From Pseudomonas marginalis (GTDB lineage: Bacteria > Pseudomonadota > Gammaproteobacteria > Pseudomonadales > Pseudomonadaceae), in contig NZ_JALJWV010000001.1 in the NCBI RefSeq assembly GCF_024169655.1, positions 3,353,001 to 3,417,000 on the forward strand: a DNA stretch of 64,000 bases. Reading direction: 5' to 3'. This document shows, piece by piece, positions 26,551 through 36,115 of the stretch (position 1 is the stretch's first letter; each line of letters starts with the position of its first letter). Under the pieces are notes generated by a model, which worked only from the letters and a program-made list of their open reading frames with translations, did not search any database and was not told the DNA's origin. A program made the translations under genes and the position numbers.

Positions 26551-26580
26551 CCTGTCCCCACCGATAAGAGAGAGCGTCGC

Positions 26581-27327
26581 ATGCTTCTACATAAGTCCAC
26601 CTGGATCGAGATCGGCCAGTTTCTGGAGCGCAGCCGCACGGTGGTGATCCCCATCGGTTCGAATGAACAACATGGCCCCACCGGCCTGTTGGGCACCGAC
26701 TGGATGTGCCCGGAAATCATCGCCCACCAAGCGCAAAAGCACGCCGACATCCTGATCGGCCCGACCTTCAATATCGGCATGGCCCAGCACCACCTGGGCT
26801 TTCCCGGCACCATTTCGCTGCGCCCATCCACCTTTATTGCTGCAATTGGCGACTGGGTACGTTCACTGGCCGGGCACGGTTTCGACAAGATCCTGTTTCT
26901 CAACGGCCATGGCGGCAACATCGCTACGATTGAAGCGGCGTTTTCCGAGCTGTACGCCGAAGCCAGCTTCGCCCGCCAACCGGCCGGGTTTGCGCTGAAA
27001 CTGGTGAACTGGTGGGATCTGGAAGGCGTCAACGAGCTGGCTCACCGACAGTTCCCGGTCGGTCACGGCAGCCACGCCACGCCGTCGGAGATCGCCGTGA
27101 CGCAGTGGGCTTATCCGGAGTCGATCAAGTCCGCCGATTATTCGCCGCAGATCGCCAACACCGGGCCGATCCGTGAAGCGCTGGACTTCCGCACGCGTTT
27201 CCCCGACGGGCGCATGGGCTCGGACCCGGCCCTGGCGACCGTGGAGAAAGGCGGTGAGTTGGTGGCGTTGGCCGCTCAAGGGCTGATCAAGGTTGTCGAC
27301 AGCTTCAGTCACGAAGCAACACCTTAA
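26581..27327 (+). CDS. Creatininase-family amidohydrolase
   Basis: A 248-residue protein with the creatininase-family metal-binding pattern: PIGSNEQHGP (Glu and His ligands), GTDW (Asp ligand) and FLNGHGGN followed by a late GHGSHATPSEI with a Glu. Members cleave cyclic amides such as creatinine or related C-N bonds; the substrate here is unknown. It starts 30 bases after the transpeptidase-like gene, with GAGAGAG upstream of its ATG, so co-transcription is possible. Confidence 0.85.
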   Translation: MLLHKSTWIEIGQFLERSRTVVIPIGSNEQHGPTGLLGTDWMCPEIIAHQAQKHADILIGPTFNIGMAQHHLGFPGTISLRPSTFIAAIGDWVRSLAGHGFDKILFLNGHGGNIATIEAAFSELYAEASFARQPAGFALKLVNWWDLEGVNELAHRQFPVGHGSHATPSEIAVTQWAYPESIKSADYSPQIANTGPIREALDFRTRFPDGRMGSDPALATVEKGGELVALAAQGLIKVVDSFSHEATP

Positions 27328-27366
27328 ACCATAGCCCCGCCCACAGGGTTTATCGGTGGCCTGCGG

Positions 27367-27708
27367 TCACTTGCACTCTTGTGCCGTCAACTCCAGGCGA
27401 GACGGTGTGATGGTCGACGCGAGCGGCTTGCGCTCATACAGGAACACCTTGGTGCCGTCCTGGGACTTGTAGGCCTCCAGTACATCATCGGCGGCAATCT
27501 TGCTGGTCAACACCACCCTGGCGTGGCGCGAGTTCTGCGTCACGGTCGAAGTGATATTGTATTTTTCTAGCTTGGGCAACACGCACTGCATATAACTTTC
27601 GGGGGTCTTGGCGGTTTGCAGGGTCAATGTCGGAGCATTCGGAGAAGACACACAACCGGCCATTAACAAGGAAGCAAAGGCCAGGGCCGGGGCGAAAAAA
27701 GAGCGCAT
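27367..27708 (-). CDS. Putative lipoprotein of unknown function
   Basis: A 113-residue protein with a lipoprotein signal: a basic/hydrophobic N-terminus and lipobox LMAGC with Cys at about residue 18, followed by a short polar mature part containing two more cysteines (QCVLP near the middle, QECK at the end). The ATG at 27708 has AGGAT before it and gives a clean signal peptide; a longer frame begins at 27741. The family is not recognised. It is 34 bases downstream of the next minus-strand gene. Confidence 0.7.
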   Translation of the reverse strand: MRSFFAPALAFASLLMAGCVSSPNAPTLTLQTAKTPESYMQCVLPKLEKYNITSTVTQNSRHARVVLTSKIAADDVLEAYKSQDGTKVFLYERKPLASTITPSRLELTAQECK

Positions 27709-27742
27709 AAAAATCCTGAATATATAAAAGGAAACGTTCACA

Positions 27743-28387
27743 TCAACCCGCTCGGACTAACGCCTTGAGCGACACATCAAATTGTTTCAAGGCATCGAGC
27801 TGGACATCACGCTGCTGCTCGATCTGCGCGGCAATCTCCGGGGCGGCCTTGTCACGGGTCCACACCGATGGCACTTGCTTATGCACCGAGCCTTCGGCCT
27901 TGGCGATGTACTGCAGGTTCGCGTCGTAGAAGCGCGCGATAAAATGCGCCTCGACCTGATCGTTACGCGGGGTCAACAGTTGGTTATGGGTGTCGAGCAT
28001 CACCACCACATCGGGGTGAGCCTGCACAAGCGCATCCAGCGTGTCGTAAACGGTCACCGACAAAAACGTACCTTGCAACGAACTCATCAACCAGTCGATG
28101 GCCAACTCCGGGTCGGAGCTGTTGACGAACGCCTCGCGGATGCGCCCATCGAGGGCATCCCTAGCGCCATTCAAGGCCGTGTCGTGGTAGCGTTCAAGGT
28201 AGCCGAGGTTGTCGACCGTGTTTTCGCTGTACAGCACCCCCACTGACTGCTCGTGCCGCAGGGAGTCTACGCTACCGTCGATTGATAGCAAATGGCCTGC
28301 ACGCAGTTCATCGGCGATTGCCGGGTTGATCATGACCGCAGTGCTCATCATCAGGGTCATTAAAGCCAGTTGAATAAACGTCCTCAT
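27743..28387 (-). CDS. Exported hypothetical protein
   Basis: A 214-residue protein with a signal peptide (residues 1-25, ending AIADE). The mature part contains no cysteines or obvious catalytic motif and is predicted mixed alpha/beta, with an alternating region VSVTVYDTLDALVQAHPDVVVMLDTHNQL. AAGGAAA precedes the ATG at 28387; an in-frame extension to 28486 has no such support. It may form a short operon with the lipoprotein gene after it, and could be a periplasmic assembly partner of it. The family is not recognised. Confidence 0.65.
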   Translation of the reverse strand: MRTFIQLALMTLMMSTAVMINPAIADELRAGHLLSIDGSVDSLRHEQSVGVLYSENTVDNLGYLERYHDTALNGARDALDGRIREAFVNSSDPELAIDWLMSSLQGTFLSVTVYDTLDALVQAHPDVVVMLDTHNQLLTPRNDQVEAHFIARFYDANLQYIAKAEGSVHKQVPSVWTRDKAAPEIAAQIEQQRDVQLDALKQFDVSLKALVRAG

Positions 28388-28519
28388 CGCGCGATTTCCT
28401 TGAACTGCGTCTCGATGGGGCGATTTTCCGCTTTTCCTGAAAAAACAGAACTTGCAATCCTCGATGATGACTATTATCTGAACCAATAGTGCTTACATAA
28501 AATCTATAAGGACCACGCT

Positions 28520-28786
28520 ATGAAACCCCACCAGAAAACCTTCGACCGCATCCGCGAAGCCGTATTGCCGGAGTATCGCGAGCGGGTTGCCGATTACCTG
28601 GTCGACTATGAACGTGTCTTGCAAGACCCGACGGCCGACTCGGACGATGCCCAAGCCAGCGCCCAGCAATTGCTGGGCTATCTGCGAGGGTTGAACACCA
28701 CTCGCGTGCTGGGCATGGCCGACTGGGAAGAGCTGGACCGGCGCGTAGCGCAGGAATGGCCTAAAGCGCGGGCCTTGGCAGATTGA
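28520..28786 (+). CDS. Hypothetical small soluble protein
   Basis: An 88-residue acidic, mostly helical protein (MKPHQKTFDRIREAVLPEYRE...). AAGGACC precedes the ATG. It shows no signal peptide, membrane segment or known motif. It is divergent from the exported gene at 27743-28387 and its 3' end overlaps the convergent glutathione-transferase gene by 26 bases. Confidence 0.6.
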   Translation: MKPHQKTFDRIREAVLPEYRERVADYLVDYERVLQDPTADSDDAQASAQQLLGYLRGLNTTRVLGMADWEELDRRVAQEWPKARALAD

Positions 28787-29393
28787 CCCATTCCTGCACC
28801 GATGGCCGCTGCCATTGGCGTTGCGCGTAGTCCACCAACTCGGCCGGTACGCTGTCGCCGTTGAGGATCAGGCGGTTAAGCATCACCGCCAGGTCCAAAT
28901 CGGCAATCGACCACGCGCCGAACAAGTACGCCGGATTACCCGCCAACAGCACCTGCGCCGCACTGACCAGGCGGTGTGCAGCGGCCTCGGCCAGCGGCGA
29001 CAACGGCGGCATCTGCTGCCCATAGAACACCACCAACGTCGAACGCTCCTGACGAATCGGCAGCAAATCGCTGCGCAACCACGCCTGAACCTGCCGCGCC
29101 CTCGCCCGCTGCTTTGGATCGGCCGGGTACACCGCGGTTTCGGGGTAGGCCTCGTCCAGGTATTCGCTGATCGCCGAGGACTCTGACAGGGCGAAGTCCC
29201 CGTCCACCAACGTCGGCACGCGCTGGGTCACGGACAGTCGGGCAAAGTCGTGCGTCTGGTGTTGCGCGGCATCCAAATCAAGGACCACGGTGTCGAACGC
29301 CAGACCTTTTTCGCGCAGGGTGACGAACACCGACATCGCATAGGGGCTGGCGAACAGCGAATCAACGTAAAGGCGCAGCGCGGCTTGGTTCAT
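28761..29393 (-). CDS. yfcF: Glutathione S-transferase (YfcF-like)
   Basis: A 210-residue GST. The thioredoxin-like N-terminal domain starts LRLYVDSLFASPYAMSVFVTLREKG, with the glutathione-contact segments RVPTLVDGDFALSESSAISEYLDE. An all-helical C-terminal domain follows (WSIADLDLAVMLNRLILNG). The catalytic position is Ser rather than Tyr (FASPYAM), as in the YfcF/beta-like types. AAGGAG precedes the ATG at 29393. Single gene. Confidence 0.85.
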   Translation of the reverse strand: MNQAALRLYVDSLFASPYAMSVFVTLREKGLAFDTVVLDLDAAQHQTHDFARLSVTQRVPTLVDGDFALSESSAISEYLDEAYPETAVYPADPKQRARARQVQAWLRSDLLPIRQERSTLVVFYGQQMPPLSPLAEAAAHRLVSAAQVLLAGNPAYLFGAWSIADLDLAVMLNRLILNGDSVPAELVDYAQRQWQRPSVQEWVNLPRPAL

Positions 29394-29489
29394 GACGGAT
29401 CTCCTTGGGTGAAAGCCCACGCTACGAGAACGGCGGCGATAAAGACAATGCGCAGTTTTTATAGGGGCATTCCTCGGCGGAATAGCGGT

Positions 29490-30050
29490 TTAACCGGCAA
29501 ACCCGCCCTGCTCCAGAAAGGCCCGTTCTTCCTCCGTGGTCAGCCTGGCCAGCACCTCATTGCGATGGGGAAAGCGCCCGAACTGTTCGATGATCCGCGC
29601 GTGTTCCTTGGCCCAATGGAACGTGTTGGCATCCAATGGCTGGTTGAGGACCAGGGAGCGTTGCTGGTCCTGCACGTTTTCAGAATGCTCAAACGGCAGA
29701 TAGCAAAACGCACGCAATTGCGGCTCGATCAATTGATCCAGCCCGGCATCTACCATGCGCCGCGCATACAAGCGCGCCAATGGGTCCGTGGCAAACATAT
29801 GCGCCGTGCCGCGAAATGCGTTGCGCGGGAACTGATCGAGCAGAATAAGCAAGGCCAGCGCGCCCTGCGCCGAGCTCAACCAGCCCTCCAGCTCACGCCG
29901 GGCCGCTTGCAGATGAGTGGCGTAGAAGGTGTCGCGAAACGCGGCGTCGAACGCAGCGTCCTTGGCGAACCAGCGCTTGGGGCCGGCTTGCGTCCAGAAG
30001 TCGACGACGGCATGCGGGGTATGGATTGCCTCGTTGTGTTGCTTGCTCAT
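29490..30050 (-). CDS. DUF924 family protein
   Basis: A 186-residue protein matching DUF924: VVDFWTQAGPKRWFAKDAAFDAAFRDTF at the start, then LALLILLDQFPRNAFRGTAHMFATDPLAR, FCYLPFEHSE and a terminal FPHRNEVLAR. The fold is all-helical and tetratricopeptide-like; no activity is established. The start at 30050 has AGAGG before it and fits the family; the open frame extends further to 30245 but would run through the intergenic operator-like dyad. Confidence 0.8.
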   Translation of the reverse strand: MSKQHNEAIHTPHAVVDFWTQAGPKRWFAKDAAFDAAFRDTFYATHLQAARRELEGWLSSAQGALALLILLDQFPRNAFRGTAHMFATDPLARLYARRMVDAGLDQLIEPQLRAFCYLPFEHSENVQDQQRSLVLNQPLDANTFHWAKEHARIIEQFGRFPHRNEVLARLTTEEERAFLEQGGFAG

Positions 30051-30123
30051 CAGCAGCCTCTTCCAGTGGTAGGCACGAGCGTCCTCGCCCTCAGTGACAA
30101 CACGCAGCAGTGCGCATAAATAC

Positions 30124-30136
30124 GTTATACGATAAC
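30124..30136. promoter_or_regulatory. Zur-box-like palindrome
   Basis: GTTATACGATAAC differs at one base from the core GTTATANTATAAC recognised by the zinc regulator Zur in gamma-proteobacteria. It is centred about 42 bases before the DUF1624 gene, in the divergent gap with the DUF924 gene. Another dyad-binding repressor could also use it. Confidence 0.4.
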
Positions 30137-30171
30137 ATCCTGTTTTCGTCCTGCCCTTGTGAACGTCGACC

Positions 30172-31326
30172 ATGAATGACGCTGTTTCCTTACGCCAACG
30201 CCTACTGTCCATCGACGCCCTGCGCGGTCTGGTTATCCTCATCATGTTGCTCGACCACGTGCGCGAGACCTTCCTGCTGCACCGTCAGGTCAGCGACCCG
30301 ATGAGTATCGACAGCACCGAGCCTGCGCTGTTTATCAGCCGCACCCTCGCCCACGTGTGTGCGCCGGTGTTCGTGTTGCTCACCGGGCTGTCCGCCTGGT
30401 TGTACGGCCAAAAGTATCAGGGCCGTCGCGATGTGTCGGCCTTTCTGTTCAAGCGCGGGCTGTTCTTGATTGTGTTGGAGTTTAGCCTGGTCAACTTCGC
30501 CTGGACCTTCCAACTGCCGCCCAGCGTCATCTATCTGCAGGTGATCTGGGCGATTGGCCTGAGCATGATCGCCCTCGCCGCGCTGGTGTGGTTACCGCGC
30601 CCGCTGCTGATCACGTTGGCACTGGTGATCATGGCCGGGCATAACCTGCTGGACGCGCTGCACTTCGCTCCTGGGACAGTGCTGCAGACTGTGTGGGCGA
30701 TCCTGCATGAACGTAGCTGGATCGAGGTGTCCGATCACCTGCGATTGCGCATCACATACCCGGTGTTGCCATGGATCGGTGTGATCGCGCTGGGTTACGG
30801 CCTGGGCCCGTGGTTTGCCAATGCCATGGCGCCGACCCTGCGTCAGCGCTACCTGTTGCGGGCGGGGCTCGGTGCGTTGGTCGGGTTCGTGTTGTTGCGG
30901 GCCGCCAATGGGTATGGCGAGAAGCCTTGGCAGATGTATGACAGCAGTCTGTCGACGCTGATGAGCTTTTTCAATGTCACCAAATATCCGCCTTCGCTGT
31001 TGTTTCTCGCGTTGACACTGGGCATTGGACTGTTATTGCTGCTGGCGCTTGAACGCGCGGGGCAGCGGTGCTGGATCGGCTTGCTCGCGGTATTTGGCGC
31101 AGCGCCGATGTTCTTTTACCTGTTGCATCTGTATGTGTTGAAAATCCTGTACATCGCGTGTGTGGCGCTGTTCGGCCTCGACCACGGCGACTACTTCGGT
31201 TTCGACAGTGTTGGCGCGATTTGGTGGGTGGCGCTGCTATTACCCATCGCACTGTATTGGCCAGTGCGCTGGTTTGCCGGGTTGAAAGCACGGCGGCGGG
31301 ATATGGCGTGGCTCAAATACCTGTGA
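30172..31326 (+). CDS. DUF1624 membrane acyltransferase-like protein
   Basis: A 384-residue multi-spanning membrane protein of the heparan-alpha-glucosaminide N-acetyltransferase-like (DUF1624) family. It opens with the hallmark RLLSIDALRGLVILIMLLDHVRE, containing the family's DxxRG and DH. About ten hydrophobic helices follow, with conserved ISRTLAHVCAPVFVLLTGLSAW. Such proteins transfer acyl groups across membranes to sugars or lipids; the substrate is unknown. A Zur-like dyad lies just upstream. Confidence 0.82.
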   Translation: MNDAVSLRQRLLSIDALRGLVILIMLLDHVRETFLLHRQVSDPMSIDSTEPALFISRTLAHVCAPVFVLLTGLSAWLYGQKYQGRRDVSAFLFKRGLFLIVLEFSLVNFAWTFQLPPSVIYLQVIWAIGLSMIALAALVWLPRPLLITLALVIMAGHNLLDALHFAPGTVLQTVWAILHERSWIEVSDHLRLRITYPVLPWIGVIALGYGLGPWFANAMAPTLRQRYLLRAGLGALVGFVLLRAANGYGEKPWQMYDSSLSTLMSFFNVTKYPPSLLFLALTLGIGLLLLLALERAGQRCWIGLLAVFGAAPMFFYLLHLYVLKILYIACVALFGLDHGDYFGFDSVGAIWWVALLLPIALYWPVRWFAGLKARRRDMAWLKYL

Positions 31327-31344
31327 CCCGTCGCCGCTCCGGAT

Positions 31345-31371
31345 GCGGGAGGGAGCAAGTCCCCCGCCCGC
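31345..31371. repeat. Single degenerate REP-like hairpin
   Basis: GCGGGAGGGAGCAAGTCCCCCGCCCGC is an imperfect palindrome related to the REP half-unit. It sits between the convergent DUF1624 and metE genes and probably acts as a transcription end. Confidence 0.55.
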
Positions 31372-31387
31372 ATTTCTGTGAAATGTA

Positions 31388-33676
31388 TTACGCCAGCTCG
31401 GCGCGCAGTTGACGCGCTGCCGTGACCATATGGATCAACGCCGCTTCAGTCTCCGGCCAGCCACGCGTTTTCAAGCCGCAGTCCGGGTTCACCCACAAGC
31501 GCTCTGCCGGAATCCGTTTGGCGGCCTTGCGCAGCAGGTTGGCCATTTCCGACGCGTCCGGCACCCGTGGCGAGTGGATGTCGTAGACGCCCGGGCCGAT
31601 GTCGTTCGGGTAAGCAAAGGCTTCGAACGCGTCCAGCAACTCCATGTCCGAGCGCGAGGTTTCGATGGTGATCACGTCGGCATCCATCGCCGCGATGGAC
31701 TCGATCACATCGTTGAACTCGCTGTAGCACATGTGCGTATGGATCTGGGTTTCGTCACGCACGCCGCAAGCGCACAGGCGGAATGCTTCGGTGGCCCAGT
31801 CCAGGTAGTGCTGCCATTGCGCCTGGCGCAACGGCAAGCCTTCACGGAACGCGGCTTCATCGATCTGCACGATCTGGATGCCGGCGGCTTCCAGGTCGAC
31901 CACTTCGTCACGGATCGCCAGGGCGAGTTGACGCGCCTGCACTTCGCGGCTCACGTCTTCACGCGGGAAGGACCACATCAGCATGGTCACCGGGCCGGTC
32001 AGCATGCCCTTCATCACCTTGCGGGTCAGGCCTTGGGCGTAGCGTATCCAATCCACCGTCATCGCCTGCGGGCGGCTCAGGTCGCCGAAAATCACCGCCG
32101 GTTTCACACAGCGTGAACCGTAGCTCTGGACCCAGCCAAAGCGCGTGAAGGCGTAGCCGTCCAATTGCTCGGCAAAGTATTCGACCATGTCATTGCGCTC
32201 GGCTTCACCATGCACCAGCACGTCCAGGCCGATGTTTTCCTGCACTTCAACGGCGTGACGAATCTCGCTGTGCATCGCCTCGACGTATTCGGCCTCGCTC
32301 AACTTGCCCTGTTTGTAGGACTGGCGCGCCAGGCGGATCGACGCGGTTTGTGGGAACGAACCGATGGTGGTGGTCGGGAACGGCGGCAACTTGAGACCGG
32401 CGCGTTGTGTCTCGATGCGCTGGGCAAACGGCGACTGGCGCTGGCTGTCCTGAGCGGTGATCGCCGCCACACGGGCTTGCACCGCCGGTTTGTGAATGCG
32501 CGGCGATGCCGCGCGGGCCGCCTGTACGGCGCGGCTTTCGGCGAGGGCGGCGAGCACGTTCGGCGCTTCGGGCTGGTTGACGGCCTGGGCCAGCACGGCC
32601 ACTTCGGCGCACTTCTGGACCGCGAACGCCAGCCAGCTTTTCAACTCGCTATCGAGCTGGTCTTCACGGCCCAGGTCGACCGGGCTGTGCAGCAACGAGC
32701 AGGACGGCGCCACCCACAGCCGATCGCCCAGCTTCTCATGGGCGTGCTGCAGGGTGCCGAGGGCGTGTTCCAGGTCGCAACGCCAGACGTTACGGCCGTT
32801 GACCACGCCCAGGGACAAGACTTTGTAGGCCGGCAGGCGGTCGAGGATGGTCGGGTACTGCTCCGGTGCGCGCACCAGGTCAATGTGCAGGCCATCCACC
32901 GGCAGGTTGGCGGCCAGGCCGAGGTTTTCTTCCAGGCCGCCGAAGTAGGTAGCGACCAATTTTTTCAGCGGATCGCGCTGGATCAGGTTGTAGGCGCGTT
33001 CGAAGGCGTTTTTCCACGCCTGCGGCAGGTCGAGTACGAGAATCGGCTCGTCGATCTGCACCCACTCCACGCCCAGGTCAGCCAGGCGCTGGAAGATCTG
33101 GCCGTACAGGGGCAGCAGGCGTTCGAGCAGGTCGAGCTTGTCGAAATCGCTGCCCTTGGCCTTGCCCAGCCACAGGTACGTCAGCGGGCCGATCACCACG
33201 GGCTTGACGGTGTGGCCCAGGTCACGCGCCTCCTTGACCTCGTCGAAGAGCTGCTCCCAACCGAGGTGAAAGTGCTGGTCGACGCTGAATTCAGGCACCA
33301 GGTAGTGGTAATTGGTGTCGAACCACTTGGTCATTTCCTGAGCGTGCGCCCCACCGCAGCAAGGGTCACTGACGCCGCGCGCCATGCCGAACAAGGTCTG
33401 CAAAGTGGCCTTGCCATCCGCCGGGCGGAAGCGCTCAGGGATCACCCCGAACATCAGCGAATGGGTGAGTACCTGGTCGTACCAGGCAAAATCACCGACG
33501 GGCAACAGGTCGATGCCGGCCTGTTTTTGCAAGGCCCAATGCGCCTTGCGCAAGTCACGGCCAACGGCGTGCAGGCCGGCTTCGTCGAGTTCGCCCTTCC
33601 AAAACGCTTCCTGCGCTTTTTTCAGTTCACGATCGCGTCCAATGCGTGGAAATCCGAGGGAATGAGCGACTGCCAT
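31388..33676 (-). CDS. metE: Cobalamin-independent methionine synthase MetE
   Basis: A 762-residue 5-methyltetrahydropteroyltriglutamate-homocysteine methyltransferase. The N-terminal domain starts [18 protein letters not shown]. The C-terminal domain has the zinc ligands His-x-Cys in [10 protein letters not shown] and Cys in [11 protein letters not shown], plus [12 protein letters not shown] and [14 protein letters not shown], which bind homocysteine/folate. The length is usual for the family. GGAG precedes the ATG. It is a single gene with a MetR-like dyad upstream; no cobalamin riboswitch fits in the short leader. Confidence 0.96.
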   Translation of the reverse strand: MAVAHSLGFPRIGRDRELKKAQEAFWKGELDEAGLHAVGRDLRKAHWALQKQAGIDLLPVGDFAWYDQVLTHSLMFGVIPERFRPADGKATLQTLFGMARGVSDPCCGGAHAQEMTKWFDTNYHYLVPEFSVDQHFHLGWEQLFDEVKEARDLGHTVKPVVIGPLTYLWLGKAKGSDFDKLDLLERLLPLYGQIFQRLADLGVEWVQIDEPILVLDLPQAWKNAFERAYNLIQRDPLKKLVATYFGGLEENLGLAANLPVDGLHIDLVRAPEQYPTILDRLPAYKVLSLGVVNGRNVWRCDLEHALGTLQHAHEKLGDRLWVAPSCSLLHSPVDLGREDQLDSELKSWLAFAVQKCAEVAVLAQAVNQPEAPNVLAALAESRAVQAARAASPRIHKPAVQARVAAITAQDSQRQSPFAQRIETQRAGLKLPPFPTTTIGSFPQTASIRLARQSYKQGKLSEAEYVEAMHSEIRHAVEVQENIGLDVLVHGEAERNDMVEYFAEQLDGYAFTRFGWVQSYGSRCVKPAVIFGDLSRPQAMTVDWIRYAQGLTRKVMKGMLTGPVTMLMWSFPREDVSREVQARQLALAIRDEVVDLEAAGIQIVQIDEAAFREGLPLRQAQWQHYLDWATEAFRLCACGVRDETQIHTHMCYSEFNDVIESIAAMDADVITIETSRSDMELLDAFEAFAYPNDIGPGVYDIHSPRVPDASEMANLLRKAAKRIPAERLWVNPDCGLKTRGWPETEAALIHMVTAARQLRAELA

Positions 33677-33732
33677 GACTTACAACTCCAATACCGTTAG
33701 TGATGGCGGCCATTGTCGGCAGACTCGCATAG

Positions 33733-33745
33733 TGAGACAAACTCA
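33733..33745. promoter_or_regulatory. MetR-box-like dyad upstream of metE
   Basis: TGAGACAAACTCA is a TGAG-N5-CTCA dyad centred about 63 bases before the metE start. The MetR consensus is TGAA-N5-TTCA, so this matches spacing and symmetry with one changed base per arm. Confidence 0.35.
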
Positions 33746-33815
33746 TTTTATTCCTGATGATCACAAGATCTACTCATGTTAATACCGCCCTCACGGCGCC
33801 TGAACACCTGACCCT

Positions 33816-33915
33816 TGTAGGAGCGAGCTTGCTCGCGAAGAACCTAAGTGCGCCGCGTACCGTCAGGCAGCCCGCATGATCGTTGGCGTTCTTCGCGAGC
33901 AAGCTCGCTCCTACA
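33816..33915. repeat. REP doublet, CGAGCTTGCTCG family
   Basis: TGTAGGAGCGAGCTTGCTCGCGAAGAAC and its inverted copy are separated by about 45 bases. This is a different REP family from the GGGGGCTTGCCCCC type found elsewhere in the window. The open frame of the porin remnant runs into it. Confidence 0.85.
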
Positions 33916-33929
33916 GGCTGTAACATCAA

Positions 33930-34734
33930 CGGAATCGAATAGCTCACGAACAGCCGATTCTGGTCCTGGTCCCGCGCGACCTCACTGCGCGACACACCGT
34001 TACGCCAGCCGAACCCGACGTTCTTGAAGGTGCCGCTCTGCACCACATAATCCAACGAAATATCCCGCTCCCACTCGCTGGCGTTATTCCCGCTGGCGGT
34101 GAGGATATGGTCGCCTTTCAAATACATCATCGACGCCTTCAAGCCCGGCACGCCCAACGCCGCGAAGTCATAGGCGTATTGCGCAAAGGCCGTGCGCTCA
34201 CCGGCCTGGATAAAGGTTTGCACCGTCCGGTCGGTGTAGAGGTACAGGCTGGAGCCACCCTCTCCTTTGTTCACCAGGCCGCCCTGGTTGAGTTGGGCAA
34301 AGTTGCTGTCATCGGACACTTGTTGGTAACCGGCGGTAATCGCGTGAGGCCCCAGGGAGTAGATGAAGGCCGCACTCCAGGTGTTGTTGTCGATTTCACC
34401 GCTGCCATTTTTGCTATAGCCGGCGAACTTGTAGCCTTCGGCGCGCCCGGCGGCGCTGCTGTTTTTGCCGTCGGAGGTGGTCTTGAAGTAACGCAGGTCG
34501 GTTTTCAACGAACCGTAGTCGCCCAGCGGCAATACATGAATCAAGCCGGCAAAGTGTTGTTGGTAATAGTCTTCGAGGTTGGCGTAGTAGTACTGGACCA
34601 TCAGGTCCTTCGTCAGTTGGTAGTCGGCACCGGCGTAGGTGAATTTATTGCTTTCCTGGGTGCCGCCCGCCGCTGCCAGGTCGCTGGAGCCGCGCCCGGT
34701 GGTGTGATGATGGTTTGATGTCAGCGCCCTGGAT
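33930..34734 (-). pseudogene. OprD-family porin remnant (C-terminal part)
   Basis: The minus strand encodes about 265 residues matching the C-terminal part of OprD-type porins: TTGRGSSDLAAAGG, FTYAGADYQLTKDLMVQYYYANLEDYYQQHF, LGPHAITAGYQQVSDDSNF and a final strand RLFVSYSIPLM. A complete OprD has about 420 residues and a signal peptide; here the N-terminal part is missing and the sequence begins directly at a REP doublet (34749-34841). At the other end the reading frame continues past the expected terminus into a second REP doublet before stopping at 33774. It is probably non-functional. The whole open frame spans 33774-34853 because the REP sequences happen to be open. Confidence 0.8.
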
Positions 34735-34748
34735 ACACCGCGATCCCA

Positions 34749-34841
34749 ATGTGGGAGGGGGCTTGCCCCCGATAGCGTTGTGTCAGACACCCCATAGGCC
34801 AGCTGATCCACCGCCATCGGGAGCAAGCGTCCTCCCACATT
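34749..34841. repeat. REP doublet at the truncated end of the porin remnant
   Basis: AATGTGGGAGGGGGCTTGCCCCCGATAG faces an inverted, slightly degenerate copy (GGGAGCAAGCGTCCTCCCACATT). It lies exactly where the porin coding sequence is cut off. Confidence 0.88.
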
Positions 34842-34989
34842 GGGCCGGTGCATGCCGTTGGAGAGTCATATTCCGTGGCTATGCTTGGAAACCCGGCGCG
34901 CAAAATCCGCCCGCTAACCTTTCGATCTGCTCCAAGTGCGGGCACAATGCGTGTCCTTTTTTGGCAGGCACCGCCGCAGGCTCTCAAAA

Positions 34990-36087
34990 ATGATCAAAAC
35001 GCCGTACTACCTCATCGATAAACAGAAACTTCTGGTCAACATGCAGAAGATTGCTTACGTGCGCGAACAGTCCGGCGCCAAGGCGTTGCTGGCGCTCAAG
35101 TGCTTTGCCACCTGGTCGGTGTTTGACCTGATGCAGCAATACATGGACGGCACCACGTCGTCGTCGCTGTATGAATTGAAGCTCGGTCGCCAGAAGTTCG
35201 AAGGCGAGGCGCACGCCTACAGCGTGGCCTGGGCCGACGATGAAATCGAAGAGATGCTGGAAAACTGCGACAAGATCATCTTCAACTCCATCAGCCAACT
35301 GCAGCGCTTTGCCGAGCGTTCCGAGGGCAAGACCCGCGGCCTGCGCGTCAACCCGCAGGTGAGCAGTTCGGATTACCTGCTGGCCGACCCGGCGCGCCCG
35401 TTCAGCCGTCTGGGCGAATGGGACCCGATGAAAATCGAAGGCGTGATCGAGCAGATCTCCGGTTTCATGTTCCACAACAACTGCGAAAACGACGACTTCA
35501 GCCTGTTCGACAAGATGCTGTGTACCATCGAAGAACGCTTCGGTGCGTTGCTGCACAAGGTCAAGTGGGTCAGCCTCGGCGGCGGCATCCACTTCACCGG
35601 CGAAGACTATGCCGTGGACGCATTCTGTGCGCGCTTGAAGGCGTTCTCCGAGAAGTACGGCGTGCAGGTGTACCTGGAACCTGGCGAAGCCGCGATCACC
35701 AACAGCGCCTCGCTGGAAGTCACCGTGCTCGACACCCTCTACAACGGCAAACACCTGGCCGTGGTCGACAGTTCCATCGAAGCCCACCTGCTGGACCTGC
35801 TGATCTACCGCCTCAACGCCAAGCTGGCGCCGAGCGCGGGTGAACACACCTACATGGTGTGCGGCAAATCCTGCCTGGCCGGGGACATTTTCGGCGAGTA
35901 TCAATTTGATCGTCCGTTGGCCATCGGCGATCGGCTGTCGTTCATCGACACCGCGGGCTACACCATGGTCAAGAAAAACTGGTTCAACGGCCTGAAAATG
36001 CCGTCCATCGTAGTGAAACAACTCGACGGTACAGTCGAGGTGGTTCGTGAATTTGGTTACGACGACTACCTGTCCAGCCTTTCGTAA
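34990..36087 (+). CDS. nspC: Carboxynorspermidine decarboxylase
   Basis: A 365-residue fold-III PLP decarboxylase. It starts MIKTPYYLIDKQKL, with the PLP lysine in LLALKCFATWSVF (Lys37). Further family features are the substrate loop FMFHNNCEND, the glycine-rich phosphate site KWVSLGGGIHFTG and the dimer-interface Cys in CGKSCLAGD. It removes CO2 from carboxynorspermidine or carboxyspermidine to give (nor)spermidine. The ATG at 34990 fits the family start; the frame is open further upstream. The partner synthase begins 29 bases after the stop, an evident two-gene operon. Confidence 0.93.
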   Translation: MIKTPYYLIDKQKLLVNMQKIAYVREQSGAKALLALKCFATWSVFDLMQQYMDGTTSSSLYELKLGRQKFEGEAHAYSVAWADDEIEEMLENCDKIIFNSISQLQRFAERSEGKTRGLRVNPQVSSSDYLLADPARPFSRLGEWDPMKIEGVIEQISGFMFHNNCENDDFSLFDKMLCTIEERFGALLHKVKWVSLGGGIHFTGEDYAVDAFCARLKAFSEKYGVQVYLEPGEAAITNSASLEVTVLDTLYNGKHLAVVDSSIEAHLLDLLIYRLNAKLAPSAGEHTYMVCGKSCLAGDIFGEYQFDRPLAIGDRLSFIDTAGYTMVKKNWFNGLKMPSIVVKQLDGTVEVVREFGYDDYLSSLS

Positions 36088-36115
36088 GCTGGCGGATAAA
36101 GGAGAGATAAAGCAA

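Noticed and set aside
33677..33780. Cobalamin riboswitch before metE
   Set aside because: The leader is only about 100 bases before the porin remnant, and no B12-box-like sequence or extended structure was seen.
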